From Myxococcales bacterium (GTDB taxonomy: Bacteria > Myxococcota_A > Polyangia > Polyangiales > Polyangiaceae): a stretch of DNA of 46,503 bases. Under the pieces are notes generated by a model. The model saw nothing but the letters and a program-made list of their open reading frames with translations. It ran no database searches and was not told the DNA's origin. The DNA lies in assembly GCA_025355005.1 (NCBI GenBank), contig JANXLV010000373.1, positions 1 to 46,503 on the forward strand. The letters run 5' to 3'. Positions 16,076-27,156 of this stretch are shown in pieces (position 1 is the stretch's first letter; every line of letters starts with the position of its first letter). The position numbers were made by a program, and so were the translations under genes.

Positions 16076-17887
16076 ATGGCCAAATTCAACACGCTCGTCG
16101 ACATCTTCCATCAAGCGATCGCGACCTACCCGGAGAACGAGCTCTTCGGCACCAAGAAGAACGGTGTCTGGGAGTGGACGCACTACCTCGAGTTCGGAAA
16201 GATGGTGGACCAGTTCCGCGCGGGGCTCGCGGGCCTCGGCATCGAGCGTGGTGATCGCGTCGCCATCGTCGCGAACAATCGCGTGGAGTGGGCGGTCGCC
16301 GCGTACGGGTGCTTCGGTCTGGGTGCGGCGTTCGTGCCCATGTACGAGGCGCAGCTCAGCAAGGACTGGGAGTTCATCGCCAAGGACTGCGAGGCGAAGG
16401 CGCTCATCTGCGCGACCGACGCGATCGTCGAGAAGAGCAAGGAGTTCCTCGAGCGCGTCCCGTCGATCAAGGCGATCGTGTCGCTGGACCCGAAGACCAA
16501 GGGCGATGGCAAGGTCCACACGTATGCGGCGCTGCTCGGCACCGGCAAGAAGGTCGCGACGATCAAGCCCGCCGTGAAGGACACGGCGTGCCTCATCTAC
16601 ACCAGCGGCACCACGGGTAGCCCGAAGGGCGTCATCCTCTCGCACGGCAACATCGCGTCCAACGTGAGCGCCGTGCACGACGTCTTCCCCATGACGGCCA
16701 TGGACCGCTCGCTCTCGTTTTTGCCCTGGGCGCACTCGTTCGGGCAGACGTGCGAGCTGCACTGTCTGTTCTCCGTCGGCGCGAGCATGGCGCTCTGCGA
16801 GGCCGTCGACAAGATCATCGAGAACCTCGGTGAGACCAAGCCCACGCTGCTCTTCTCCGTCCCGCGCATCTTCAACAAGCTCTACGCGGGCGTGCAGAAG
16901 CAGATCTCCGAGAAGCCCGGCTTCGTGCAGAACCTGGTGAAGAGCGCCATCAAGACGCGCGGCAAGATGCGCGATGGTCAGGAGGTCTCGCTCGGCGAGT
17001 CCCTCACGCTCGCTCTCACCGACCGCGTCGTCTTCGCGAAGGTGCGCCAGCGCTTCGGCGGCCGCCTGAAGTACGCCTTCTCCGGCGGCGCCGCCATCTC
17101 GCGCGAAGTGGCGGAGTTCATCGACGGCCTCGGCATCACCGTCTACGAGGGCTACGGCCTCACGGAGACTTCGCCCATCACGACGGCGAACTGGCCGGGC
17201 TCGCGTCGTATCGGCAGCGTGGGTCGCGCCATCCCGGGCGTGCGCGTGGAGATCGCCAGCGACAGCGAGATCATCGTCTACGGCCCCAACGTCATGCAGG
17301 GCTACCACAACCGCGAAGAAGAGAACGCTGCCGTCTTCACCAAGGACGGCGGCTTCCGCACGGGCGACATGGGCCGGCTCGACGACGGGTTCGTCTTCAT
17401 CACGGGCCGCATCAAGGAGCAGTACAAGCTGGAGAACGGCAAGTACGTCGTCCCCACGCCGCTCGAGGAGCAGTACAAGCTCTCGCCGTTCGTGTTGAAC
17501 CTGATGGTCTACGGCGACAACAAGCCGTTCAACGTGGCGCTTGTGGTCGTCGACAACAAGCAAGTCGCGAAGTGGGCAGCAGAGAACGGCGTCACGGCCA
17601 GCGGGGACAAGCTCCTCAGCGATCCGAAGGTGCGCGCGCACTTCAAGACGGAGCTCGATCACTACGGCGAGAAGTTCAAGGGCTTCGAAGAGGTCCGTGA
17701 CTTCGCGCTCATCGACGAGGACTTCACCACGGAGAACGGCATGCTGACGCCCAGCCTCAAGGTGAAGCGCCGCGCCGTGCTCGAGAAGTGGGGCGAGGCC
17801 CTGAACGCGCTCTACACGAAGAAGAAGGACAAGGGCGAGGCGAAGGCAGAGCCGAAGGGCGACAAGCCCAAGCCCGCCGAAGCCTGA
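16076..17887 (+). CDS. AMP-dependent long-chain acyl-CoA synthetase
   Basis: 603 aa from the ATG at 16076. It activates fatty acids to acyl-CoA through an acyl-adenylate. The P-loop-like motif is YTSGTTGSPKGVILSHGN near residues 175-195. The adenylate-binding motif is YEGYGLTETSPITTAN near 355-370. The C-terminal region has GRIKEQYKLENGKYVVPTPL, typical of the FadD15/ACSL-type enzymes. The tail is Lys/Glu/Pro-rich. The frame is open far upstream, but that part overlaps the lipoprotein gene in another frame and carries no family similarity. A hairpin at 15951 separates the genes. The stop is 11 bp from the convergent CapA-like gene. Chain-length preference cannot be read. Confidence 0.92.
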   Translation: MAKFNTLVDIFHQAIATYPENELFGTKKNGVWEWTHYLEFGKMVDQFRAGLAGLGIERGDRVAIVANNRVEWAVAAYGCFGLGAAFVPMYEAQLSKDWEFIAKDCEAKALICATDAIVEKSKEFLERVPSIKAIVSLDPKTKGDGKVHTYAALLGTGKKVATIKPAVKDTACLIYTSGTTGSPKGVILSHGNIASNVSAVHDVFPMTAMDRSLSFLPWAHSFGQTCELHCLFSVGASMALCEAVDKIIENLGETKPTLLFSVPRIFNKLYAGVQKQISEKPGFVQNLVKSAIKTRGKMRDGQEVSLGESLTLALTDRVVFAKVRQRFGGRLKYAFSGGAAISREVAEFIDGLGITVYEGYGLTETSPITTANWPGSRRIGSVGRAIPGVRVEIASDSEIIVYGPNVMQGYHNREEENAAVFTKDGGFRTGDMGRLDDGFVFITGRIKEQYKLENGKYVVPTPLEEQYKLSPFVLNLMVYGDNKPFNVALVVVDNKQVAKWAAENGVTASGDKLLSDPKVRAHFKTELDHYGEKFKGFEEVRDFALIDEDFTTENGMLTPSLKVKRRAVLEKWGEALNALYTKKKDKGEAKAEPKGDKPKPAEA

Positions 17888-17898
17888 AAAATAGAGCC

Positions 17899-20382
<2,484 letters not shown>

Positions 20383-20435
20383 GGGTACCCTCCACGCTCT
20401 CCGTCTGCACCTTCTGGGCCGCTTCGCGCGAACGG

Positions 20436-21794
20436 TCAGTGGCCCGGGAAAATACGCCTCTGTCTCATCGCGGCGACAAGCGCTCCCACGAGAACCAGTA
20501 GCCACGGGGGGAACGACGACGATCCAGCGGTCCGGCAGCCACCGCCGCCCGCGGCAACGAGCGGGGGCGCAGCATCCGCGGCGGCACCCGCATCGCCCTG
20601 GACAGTAGCCCCTGCATCGGCATCGCCCGCTCCGGCGCACGCACCCGCGACGCACGTGGCGGCGACGTCGGCATTCGTGCAGTCTACATCCTTTGTGCAG
20701 GCGTTGGTCGCGGACCTGCAGAGATCGTCCGCGACGCACTGGTAGTCGCCAGACGTGGTGGTAGCGGCGCACGTGAAGCCCTTGCCGCAAGGACGCTGCG
20801 CGTCGCATGCGCGACCGCACACGCGACCCACCTCTCCTGGAAGGTCGACGCAGCGCGCGTCCGCTCCAGCGCCCGCGCACGCGTCGGGCACGCGCGCGCA
20901 CGGTGAGCACACGGCGGCAGGCTCCTTCGGGCGCTCGCATGCGGCTGCCACGCAGGAAAAGCCAGCGGGGCAGGGTGTCTCGTCGCATCCACCGCTGCCC
21001 GTGCCGGGGTAGAGGGCGCACACGCCAGCGCGATCATCGTCCTCGAGCGAGCGCCACGAGCGACCGGCCAGCGTCGGGTACATCGTTGCCGTGGGCGCGA
21101 GCGAGTGCGCGAGACCCAGCGCATGACCGAGTTCGTGGGTCAGCACAGAGCGGACATCCACCGTTCCGGCGTCGCCCTGCAACGAGAACGTCCTCCCCAC
21201 GGCGTTCAGGAGGATGTCTGCATCATGCATGCTTCCGTCTGGGTTCTGGTGGATGATGGTCTGCCCGAGCGCGTTCGGAACGAGCTCGGCGGGCCACGCA
21301 GCGTCCTCGAAGAAGATCACGTTCAGGCCGTCGTCACCGGGCGTCGCGACGACCGCGGTTGCCGTGACCGTCGCGCGGAAGGCGGAGCACGACGGTCGCG
21401 CCCACGCCGCTGCGGCGACAGCGAGATCACCCGCGGGAGCCAAGCCGAGCGTCTTGCTCCCGGGCGCGGCGAGCGCGAACGGCACGGGCAAAGTGGTCCA
21501 GGTCGCGTGGGAGGGATCCTGCACGTATGCGTGGCCGGGGACGTGACGACCGGGCGCGTCTCGGAGATCGCGCCGCACCGTCATCCCGGGCGCGGGCACC
21601 ACGTAGCCGGCGAGGTGCGCAAGGCGGCCCGACGGCAAGGTGCCACCTACGATGCGCACCGTCTCCAGCGTGCCGTCGACTCCGCGCAGCGTGGCCGAGG
21701 TGATCGGGAGCCCTGCCAGGATTCCCTGGCCGTGCTCGGTGTGCGCCGAGATCACGACGACGCTGTCTCCTGGATTCTCCGCGAGCGCGTCCAC
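20436..21794 (-). CDS. Matrixin-like metalloprotease with MYXO-CTERM-like tail; N-terminus seems truncated
   Basis: 452 aa, GTG start. The zinc motif HELGHALGLAH lies at residues 220-230, followed by Met238 in ATMYPTLAG (Met-turn), as in matrixins (M10). A cysteine-rich region (265-390) comes next, then an Ala/Gly/Asp linker. The last 37 residues are GGGGC (Cys420), a Ser/Pro spacer, a hydrophobic span WLLVLVGALVAAM and RQRR. This matches the MYXO-CTERM sorting signal. However, no signal peptide is present: the frame is closed by a stop at 21840-21842, and only 15 non-hydrophobic codons lie between it and the GTG. The protein begins in what looks like the middle of its N-terminal domain. It may be truncated, frameshifted or wrongly joined to the nitrilase promoter region. 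Confidence 0.85.
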   Translation of the reverse strand: MDALAENPGDSVVVISAHTEHGQGILAGLPITSATLRGVDGTLETVRIVGGTLPSGRLAHLAGYVVPAPGMTVRRDLRDAPGRHVPGHAYVQDPSHATWTTLPVPFALAAPGSKTLGLAPAGDLAVAAAAWARPSCSAFRATVTATAVVATPGDDGLNVIFFEDAAWPAELVPNALGQTIIHQNPDGSMHDADILLNAVGRTFSLQGDAGTVDVRSVLTHELGHALGLAHSLAPTATMYPTLAGRSWRSLEDDDRAGVCALYPGTGSGGCDETPCPAGFSCVAAACERPKEPAAVCSPCARVPDACAGAGADARCVDLPGEVGRVCGRACDAQRPCGKGFTCAATTTSGDYQCVADDLCRSATNACTKDVDCTNADVAATCVAGACAGAGDADAGATVQGDAGAAADAAPPLVAAGGGGCRTAGSSSFPPWLLVLVGALVAAMRQRRIFPGH

Positions 21795-21817
21795 GCTTGT
21801 CCTATAGCATGGTGCGC

Positions 21818-22645
21818 ATGGACGCCCTTTCTGCCGCGGTCATCCAGTTGAACAGCCAGAGCGACGTGGGCGAGAACCTCGCGCGCGCCAGGACCGAGGT
21901 CAGGAACGCAGCGCGCGCTGGCGCGAAGCTCGTGGTCCTTCCGGAGAACTTCGCGTTCATGGGCGAGGAGGACGACAAGCGGAAGATCGCGGAGAACCTG
22001 TCCGCGGGCGCTCCCGGCCCGATCGCGGCGTTCCTGCGCGACACGGCGAAGGACCAAGGCATCTTCCTCATCGGCGGTGGCATGCCCGAGGCGTCGAACG
22101 ATCCCGCGCGGCCCTTCAACACAAGCGTACTTGCGTCTCCCGCGGGCGAGATAGTTGCATCCTACAGGAAAGTGCACCTGTTCGACGTGGACCTACCCGA
22201 CGGCACCCAGGCGCTGGAGAGCCGCGCAACGAACGCCGGTGAGCCGAGCGGCCTTCGCGTGCACGATGTCCTGGGCGTCAAGGTCGGCATGACCATCTGC
22301 TACGACCTTCGCTTCCCCGAGGAGTATCGCGTCCTCTGCGACCTGGGCGCGCGCATCGTGACGGTGCCCGCGGCGTTCACGTTGATGACGGGCAAGGATC
22401 ACTGGCATGCGCTCTTGCGGGCGCGCGCGATCGAGAACCAGGTCTTCGTGCTCGCTGCCGCACAGCATGGCAAGCACCCGCGCGGGCGCACCACCTACGG
22501 CAAGAGCATCATCGTGGACCCGTGGGGCGACGTGCTCGCGCAAGCAGGCGAGGGGATCGGCTTCACGATCGCGCGGCTGGACCTCGACTACCAGGATCGC
22601 GTGCGCGCGGGCCTGCCGTGCCTCGCGCACCGGCGAATCAAGTAG
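21818..22645 (+). CDS. Nitrilase-superfamily amidase (Nit/omega-amidase type)
   Basis: 275 aa from the ATG at 21818. The catalytic triad is complete: Glu43 (LPENF), Lys118 (SYRKVHLFDVD) and Cys161 (MTICYDLRFPEEY). This is the Nit1/Nit2 branch of the carbon-nitrogen hydrolases, whose members hydrolyse deaminated glutathione or alpha-ketoglutaramate. Both are repair or salvage roles in the cytoplasm. Another ATG at 21809 and a TTG at 21797 are in frame; the chosen start matches the family N-terminus. There is no clear Shine-Dalgarno. TATAGC at 21803-21808 could be a -10 box giving a nearly leaderless transcript. It is divergent from the matrixin gene with only 23 bp between starts. Confidence 0.92.
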   Translation: MDALSAAVIQLNSQSDVGENLARARTEVRNAARAGAKLVVLPENFAFMGEEDDKRKIAENLSAGAPGPIAAFLRDTAKDQGIFLIGGGMPEASNDPARPFNTSVLASPAGEIVASYRKVHLFDVDLPDGTQALESRATNAGEPSGLRVHDVLGVKVGMTICYDLRFPEEYRVLCDLGARIVTVPAAFTLMTGKDHWHALLRARAIENQVFVLAAAQHGKHPRGRTTYGKSIIVDPWGDVLAQAGEGIGFTIARLDLDYQDRVRAGLPCLAHRRIK

Positions 22646-22667
22646 CGGCGAGGCCCTACTTCTTCGG

Positions 22668-23720
22668 CTACTTCTTCAGGTGCTCGCGCGCGACGTCGGC
22701 CCAGGTGCCCACGGGCTCGAGCTCGAGGTACTTCTGCCAGTGCGTGACCGCGCGATCGCGCTCGAACGTGGCCTCGTAGGCCATGGCCAGATTGAAGTGC
22801 GCGTCTGCGAAGCGCGGATCTGCCTGGAGCGCCCGAAGGAAGAACGGGACGGCGCGTGCGGGCTCGCCGCGCTCCAGCATCGTGTAACCGAGGTTGTAGT
22901 GCGCCTCCGGCTGGCGCGAGTCGATCTCGAGCGCCGTCCGATACAGCCGCTCTGCACCTGGCGCGTCGCCGCGACGGAAGCGGATGTTGCCCAGGTTCGT
23001 GTACGCGATGGCAAGACCCGGATCGAGATCGATGGCGCGCTTGTAGAGCTTCTCTGCCTCGTCGAATGATTCGGGGTCTTCATCCATCGCGCTCGCGCGC
23101 ATGTAGAGATCGTACGCGGTGCGTGCCTTGGCCTCCGCGGTTTGGGGACGCAGCATGGTGACCACGTCACGCTGCAGGGAGCCGACGTGGAAGTCGATCA
23201 CCATCTGGCCGGAGATCGGCTCGAACGCACCTTCATCTGCCCGCACGACGATCTTGCGACCGTCGCTCGTGATGCGCAGCTCCTGGAGCGGCCGCACGAC
23301 GCGCGGGAGAGTCTTCTGAAGCGCCGACACGGCCTTCTGCACGTCGGCCAGGCGAATGTTCTTCGCGAGCAGCTCACGCGTTGCGCGGAGCGCGATCAGA
23401 TCCTGGAACGTGTAGGCGCGCTTTCCGCTGCGCTCACCGGCGGGCGACACGACGGCGGCTTTGTCCAGGGACCGCAGCTGCGCGGAGGTGAGGCCGAGCA
23501 GCTTCGCGACCTCCTTCGCGCTGAACACGTCCGTGACGGGCTCAGTCAGGCGGCCCTTGGAGAGCTGCGGCTCGTGGCCGGCGTCCTTGCCTGCAAAGGC
23601 CTTGGCCGCGGCCTTCTTGTCCAGCGCAGACAGCTCCTTCAGGCGTCCGCCGCCGGGGCCGAACTGCACATGGATGATGTCAGCGCCCTTCTTGCGCTTG
23701 TTCTTTCGTTCGTCGGTCAT
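22668..23720 (-). CDS. MerR-type HTH protein fused to TPR repeats
   Basis: 350 aa from the ATG at 23720. After a basic N-terminus (DERKNKRKKG), residues about 65-140 form a MerR-like winged helix (VFSAKEVAKLLGLTSAQLRSLDKAAVV, then RAYTFQDLIALRATRELL). A short middle region (ELRITSDGRKIVVRADEG) may be a small beta domain. Residues about 200-345 carry three or four TPR units (AYTNLGNIRFRRGD, AHYNLGYTMLERGE, AHFNLAMAYEATFE). The combination suggests a DNA-binding regulator that contacts protein partners through the TPRs. In-frame GTG at 23738 (GGAG 10 nt upstream) and TTG at 23768 are alternative starts. It follows the 149-aa hypothetical gene by 10 bp. Confidence 0.85.
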   Translation of the reverse strand: MTDERKNKRKKGADIIHVQFGPGGGRLKELSALDKKAAAKAFAGKDAGHEPQLSKGRLTEPVTDVFSAKEVAKLLGLTSAQLRSLDKAAVVSPAGERSGKRAYTFQDLIALRATRELLAKNIRLADVQKAVSALQKTLPRVVRPLQELRITSDGRKIVVRADEGAFEPISGQMVIDFHVGSLQRDVVTMLRPQTAEAKARTAYDLYMRASAMDEDPESFDEAEKLYKRAIDLDPGLAIAYTNLGNIRFRRGDAPGAERLYRTALEIDSRQPEAHYNLGYTMLERGEPARAVPFFLRALQADPRFADAHFNLAMAYEATFERDRAVTHWQKYLELEPVGTWADVAREHLKK

Positions 23721-23730
23721 CACGTGGAGA

Positions 23731-24180
23731 TCACTCACCGGGGGATCGGCTCCGGCGTCGACGCTCAATCAAGGGCGCCTGGACCTCGACGTCAATCCTG
23801 AGCCCGACGGAATCTTCCGAGACGCGAAATTCCGCTGACAATTTGCCCAGGGTTCCAGGCGCTCGGCTCTCGGCCTCACGGACCGCGGTGCGGATGGCGC
23901 GCGTGCGGACATGGATGTCGCGCGAGGCGAGAGCGACGTAGAACGCGCGCTCGGAGTCGGTTCCCGTCAATGCGACGATCAGGCTCGTGGAGCCGTACCA
24001 GACGCGCCCGTTGGTCTCGGTGCGCACGGCGCCTTCGCTCATGGCGTCCGCGCCGTCGATGAGCGCGCGCCACCGGCTCTCGACCGCGCGCACCTGCTCA
24101 CCGCCGCGCTGAAAGAGCGGCTGTTCACGGCTCTTCCTGACACCGGGACCCCGGCGCCCTTTCGAATCCGCGTCTACCAT
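23731..24180 (-). CDS. Hypothetical protein, 149 aa
   Basis: The family is not recognised. The N-terminus is basic (MVDADSKGRRGPGVRKSREQ) and is followed by an alpha/beta segment (RVWYGSTSLIVALTGTDSERAFYVALAS). The C-terminus is mixed with an Arg-rich end (ERRRRSRSPGE). No signal peptide or membrane span. The start could lie 13 codons upstream (24219), but the ATG at 24180 removes an unlikely prefix. A perfect 13-bp palindrome lies immediately before it. The next gene (HTH/TPR) begins around its stop, so the two are probably co-expressed and may work together. Confidence 0.7.
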   Translation of the reverse strand: MVDADSKGRRGPGVRKSREQPLFQRGGEQVRAVESRWRALIDGADAMSEGAVRTETNGRVWYGSTSLIVALTGTDSERAFYVALASRDIHVRTRAIRTAVREAESRAPGTLGKLSAEFRVSEDSVGLRIDVEVQAPLIERRRRSRSPGE

Positions 24181-24193
24181 CGATTTGAAATCG
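24181..24193. promoter_or_regulatory. 13-bp palindrome next to a start codon, candidate operator
   Basis: CGATTTGAAATCG is a perfect inverted repeat with 6-bp arms and one central base. It abuts the ATG at 24180 and lies in a locally AT-richer spot of this GC-rich region. A repressor site acting on the 149-aa gene and the HTH/TPR gene is possible; binding is not shown. Confidence 0.4.
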
Positions 24194-24256
24194 TGCCGAA
24201 CCCGCAACAAGACGAGCAACTTTCGCGTTGCTCGCGATGTGGCCAGACCAGCCCGA

Positions 24257-24982
24257 TCAGCCGGCGGCTCTTACCTGCGGCGCTAGCGGAACGATGATCT
24301 GCTCGACGGTGATCCCGGCCGGCGATGACTCGATCCACGTGGCGTGCGCGATCGTCGGCACGCGAATCACGGGACTGCCGGAGGTCGCGGCAGTCGCGCG
24401 CGCGGGGTCGGTCTCAGCTGCGCCGTCGGGCGCGTCGCCCACGCTTCCCACGTTGATGATGCGGATGTCCGCGACCGTGCGATCGAACGGGACGTGGCTC
24501 ATTCCGCAGACGATCACGTCGGCGGGATCGTCGCCGATGAGGGCCAGGATCTCCTCGTCGCTCATGTCGTGCGTGAGCGGCTCCGACGGATCCACGGGCG
24601 ACCCGTGCACGAGGAGGAGCTCGCGTCCGTCCTCGAGCGGGATGCGCGCGTGCGTGGGCGTGCGGCGGAGGCGACCGAGCACGAGCTCCCCGAGCTGCGC
24701 CTGTACGTCTCGCAGACGAGCAAGGCGACCCTTCTCGTGCTCCGTCTGGGGCGAGAGGTCGTCCGGGTTCAGCGTGGCGAGGGCGCGGTCCGACACGCCC
24801 TGGACCATGATGGCCCCCGCCGCCGAGAGCCTGCGCCACGTCTCGAGCGGCTCCGGTCCCGGAAATACGATGTCGCCTGCGACGAGCAGCTTCTGGAAGC
24901 TGCGCTTCTCGGCGGTCGCAAGGACGGCGCGGAGAGCGTCGAGCTCACCATGGATGTCGGAGACGCAAAGGAACCGGAGCAC
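24257..24982 (-). CDS. Calcineurin-like metallophosphoesterase with altered metal motifs
   Basis: 241 aa, GTG start 9 bp after trpA. It has the first metal motif SDIHGE (Asp-x-His) and AGDIV, then LVHGSP and NVGSVGDAPDG, which place it in the YfcE/MJ0936-like phosphodiesterase group. However, the usual GNHD or GNCD block reads GVSD, and the usual GHTH reads GMSH, so an Asn and a His that coordinate or support the metals are replaced. Activity may be lost or changed. The gene is in the trpBA unit, with the 149-aa hypothetical gene next. It is cytoplasmic. I am confident of the fold, not of the activity. Confidence 0.87.
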   Translation of the reverse strand: MLRFLCVSDIHGELDALRAVLATAEKRSFQKLLVAGDIVFPGPEPLETWRRLSAAGAIMVQGVSDRALATLNPDDLSPQTEHEKGRLARLRDVQAQLGELVLGRLRRTPTHARIPLEDGRELLLVHGSPVDPSEPLTHDMSDEEILALIGDDPADVIVCGMSHVPFDRTVADIRIINVGSVGDAPDGAAETDPARATAATSGSPVIRVPTIAHATWIESSPAGITVEQIIVPLAPQVRAAG

Positions 24983-24991
24983 CCTCTGATC

Positions 24992-25831
24992 CTAGCGCGG
25001 ATGAGGCGCCTCCGGAGCGGATTCGCCATCCAGCGCCGTGCGCAAGCAGGACACCAGCGCCTTGACGTTGGCGATGCGGGCGTCTGGCGATGTGGCGTTC
25101 TCGATCTCGCGCACGATGGCGGTCCCGACCACAACCCCGTCGGCGCCGCGCGCTGCGAGCTTCGCCTTCTCCGGGCCGTCGATGCCGAAGCCGATCACGA
25201 CGGGGAGCCCCGTTTGCGCACGCACCTGGGTTGCCCGGGCCGCGGCCTCCAGGAGGGGTGCTGCAGCGTTGCCCGTCACGCCCGCGACGGACACGTAGTA
25301 CACGAACCCCGCGTCGGCGCCGTGCTGCAGAAGGCGCGCTACGTGCGCGTCGGTGCTGGTGGGCGCGACCAGCGGCACCACGCGGAGGTCGTTCGCGCGA
25401 GCGGCGGTCATGAGCTCGTCCCCATGCCCGAATGGAAGGTCCACCACGAGGAGCGCGTCGATGCCGGCCTCCCGTGCCGCGAGCACCGCCTTGCCCGTGC
25501 CGCGGACGTAGAGCGGGTTGTAATAGCCGAACAGCACCAGCGGTAACTCCGTGTAGGATGCACGCAACGCCGTCGCCACGCGCAGGGTCATCGTGAGTCC
25601 GCCACCCGCAGCGATGGAGCGCTCGCTGGCGCGTGCGATCACCGGGCCGTCCGCCGTGGGATCGCTGAAGGGCGAGCCCAGCTCCAGGATGTCCGCGCCA
25701 GCATCCACACATGCCTTCGCGAGCGCGAGGGACTCGGCCTCGTTCGGATCGCCGATGCAGAGGTAGGTGACGAGGAGCTTTCGCTTCGCGTCCCGCGCGC
25801 GGGCGAACGCGCGCTCGATGCGGCCGTTCAC
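24992..25831 (-). CDS. trpA: Tryptophan synthase alpha subunit
   Basis: 279 aa, GTG start. It cleaves indole-3-glycerol phosphate to indole, which passes through a tunnel to TrpB. The catalytic acids are Glu50 and Asp61 in ADILELGSPFSDPTADGPVI. The phosphate-binding loop GFGIDGPEKAK and the TIM-barrel pattern are clear. Loop 2 reads LVVDLPFGHGDEL, without the usual Pro-Pro-Glu-Glu found in many TrpA proteins. The GTG overlaps the trpB stop by four bases (GTGA), so expression is coupled. No other trp genes are in the window. Confidence 0.95.
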   Translation of the reverse strand: MNGRIERAFARARDAKRKLLVTYLCIGDPNEAESLALAKACVDAGADILELGSPFSDPTADGPVIARASERSIAAGGGLTMTLRVATALRASYTELPLVLFGYYNPLYVRGTGKAVLAAREAGIDALLVVDLPFGHGDELMTAARANDLRVVPLVAPTSTDAHVARLLQHGADAGFVYYVSVAGVTGNAAAPLLEAAARATQVRAQTGLPVVIGFGIDGPEKAKLAARGADGVVVGTAIVREIENATSPDARIANVKALVSCLRTALDGESAPEAPHPR

Positions 25832-27099
25832 GAGGGATCCTTCTCGGCGCGCTCGCGCTCGCGCAGGTAGGTCGCGAGATCCTTGTCCCCGCGCCCGCTG
25901 AGGCAGAACGCGAGCGTGACCGGGCGCCCGCGCTCAGCGGACAGGATGGCGGCGATGTCTCTCACACGCGCGAATGCGTGCGCGGTCTCCAGCGCAGGAA
26001 GAATGCCCTCCGTGCGCGTGACCAGCGTGGCCGCAGTGATGGCCTCGTGGTCGGTGGCGGAGAGGTAGCGCGCGCGGGCGGAGTCCTTGAGATGAGCATG
26101 CTCGGGGCCTACGCCTGGGTAGTCGAGGCCAGCGCTGATGGAGTGCGCCTCCTGTACCTGACCCTCGTCGTTGGAGAGGACATAGGAGAGCGAGCCGTGC
26201 AGGATGCCCTTGCGGCCTGCGGTGAGCGTGGCTGCGTGCTTGTCCGTGTGCACGCCGTGGCCGGCGGCCTCCACGCCGAACAGCGCGACGCTGTCGTCCT
26301 TCATGAACGCGCGGAACATGCCGATCGCATTCGAGCCGCCGCCGACGCAGGCGACCACTCCATCCGGGAGCGCGCCCGTCGCGGCCAGGATCTGTGCGCG
26401 CGCCTCTTCGCCGATGACCGACTGGAAGCTTGCAACGAGCTCCGGGTAGGGGTGAGGTCCTGCCGCGGAGCCGATGCAGTAGTACGTGGTGCCGACGTTG
26501 GTGACCCAGTCACGGAGCGCCTCGTTCATGGCGTCCTTCAACGTCTTCGAGCCGGAGGTGACCGGGATGACACGCGCTCCGAGCATGGTCATGCGCGCGA
26601 CGTTCGGCGCCTGACGCGCTACGTCCGACTCGCCCATGAAGACATCGCATGGAAGACCGAGCAGCGCCGCGGCCGTGGCCGTAGCGACGCCGTGCTGGCC
26701 CGCGCCGGTCTCCGCGATGATGCGAGCCTTGCCCATGCGCTTTGCGAGCAGCACCTGCCCGAGCGCGTTGTTGATCTTGTGCGCGCCCGTGTGACAGAGA
26801 TCCTCTCGCTTCAAGAAGAGTCGCGCGATCTTCGTGTGCTCCGCATCGAGCGCGCGGGCCAGCCTGTCCGCGCTCGACAGCGGCGTGGGGCGACCCACGT
26901 AGGAAGCAAGGAGCTCGCGCCATTCGGCCTGGAACGCGGCGCTCGCGACGACGTCCTTCATGGCGACCGTGAGCTCGTCGAGGGCGAACATCAATGTCTC
27001 CGACACGAACCGTCCGCCAAACGCGCCGTAGTAGCCTTCACGGCTATCGGCTTCTGGCACGGGCATCGGCGCGGGCACGAGCTTTTCATCGACGGGCAT
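25828..27099 (-). CDS. trpB: Tryptophan synthase beta subunit
   Basis: 423 aa from the ATG at 27099. This PLP enzyme joins indole with serine to make tryptophan. The PLP lysine is Lys108 in REDLCHTGAHKINN, and GGGSNAIGMF binds the PLP phosphate. The N-terminus has GYYGAFGGRFVSETL, which is standard for the TrpB1 type. The frame is open for 270 codons further upstream, but that stretch is antisense to the kynureninase-like gene. The 57-bp gap to the divergent kynureninase-like gene should hold both promoters. The stop overlaps trpA. Confidence 0.97.
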   Translation of the reverse strand: MPVDEKLVPAPMPVPEADSREGYYGAFGGRFVSETLMFALDELTVAMKDVVASAAFQAEWRELLASYVGRPTPLSSADRLARALDAEHTKIARLFLKREDLCHTGAHKINNALGQVLLAKRMGKARIIAETGAGQHGVATATAAALLGLPCDVFMGESDVARQAPNVARMTMLGARVIPVTSGSKTLKDAMNEALRDWVTNVGTTYYCIGSAAGPHPYPELVASFQSVIGEEARAQILAATGALPDGVVACVGGGSNAIGMFRAFMKDDSVALFGVEAAGHGVHTDKHAATLTAGRKGILHGSLSYVLSNDEGQVQEAHSISAGLDYPGVGPEHAHLKDSARARYLSATDHEAITAATLVTRTEGILPALETAHAFARVRDIAAILSAERGRPVTLAFCLSGRGDKDLATYLRERERAEKDPS

Positions 27100-27156
27100 G
27101 ACGCGCGCATTCTGGCACGCTCGCGCGCCGCACGAAAGCCGTGTAAACGGTGGAGC

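Noticed and set aside
24160..24182. TTCGAATCC resembling a tRNA T-loop, followed by ACCA
   Set aside because: The flanking bases do not form a T stem, and no anticodon or acceptor stem can be built upstream.
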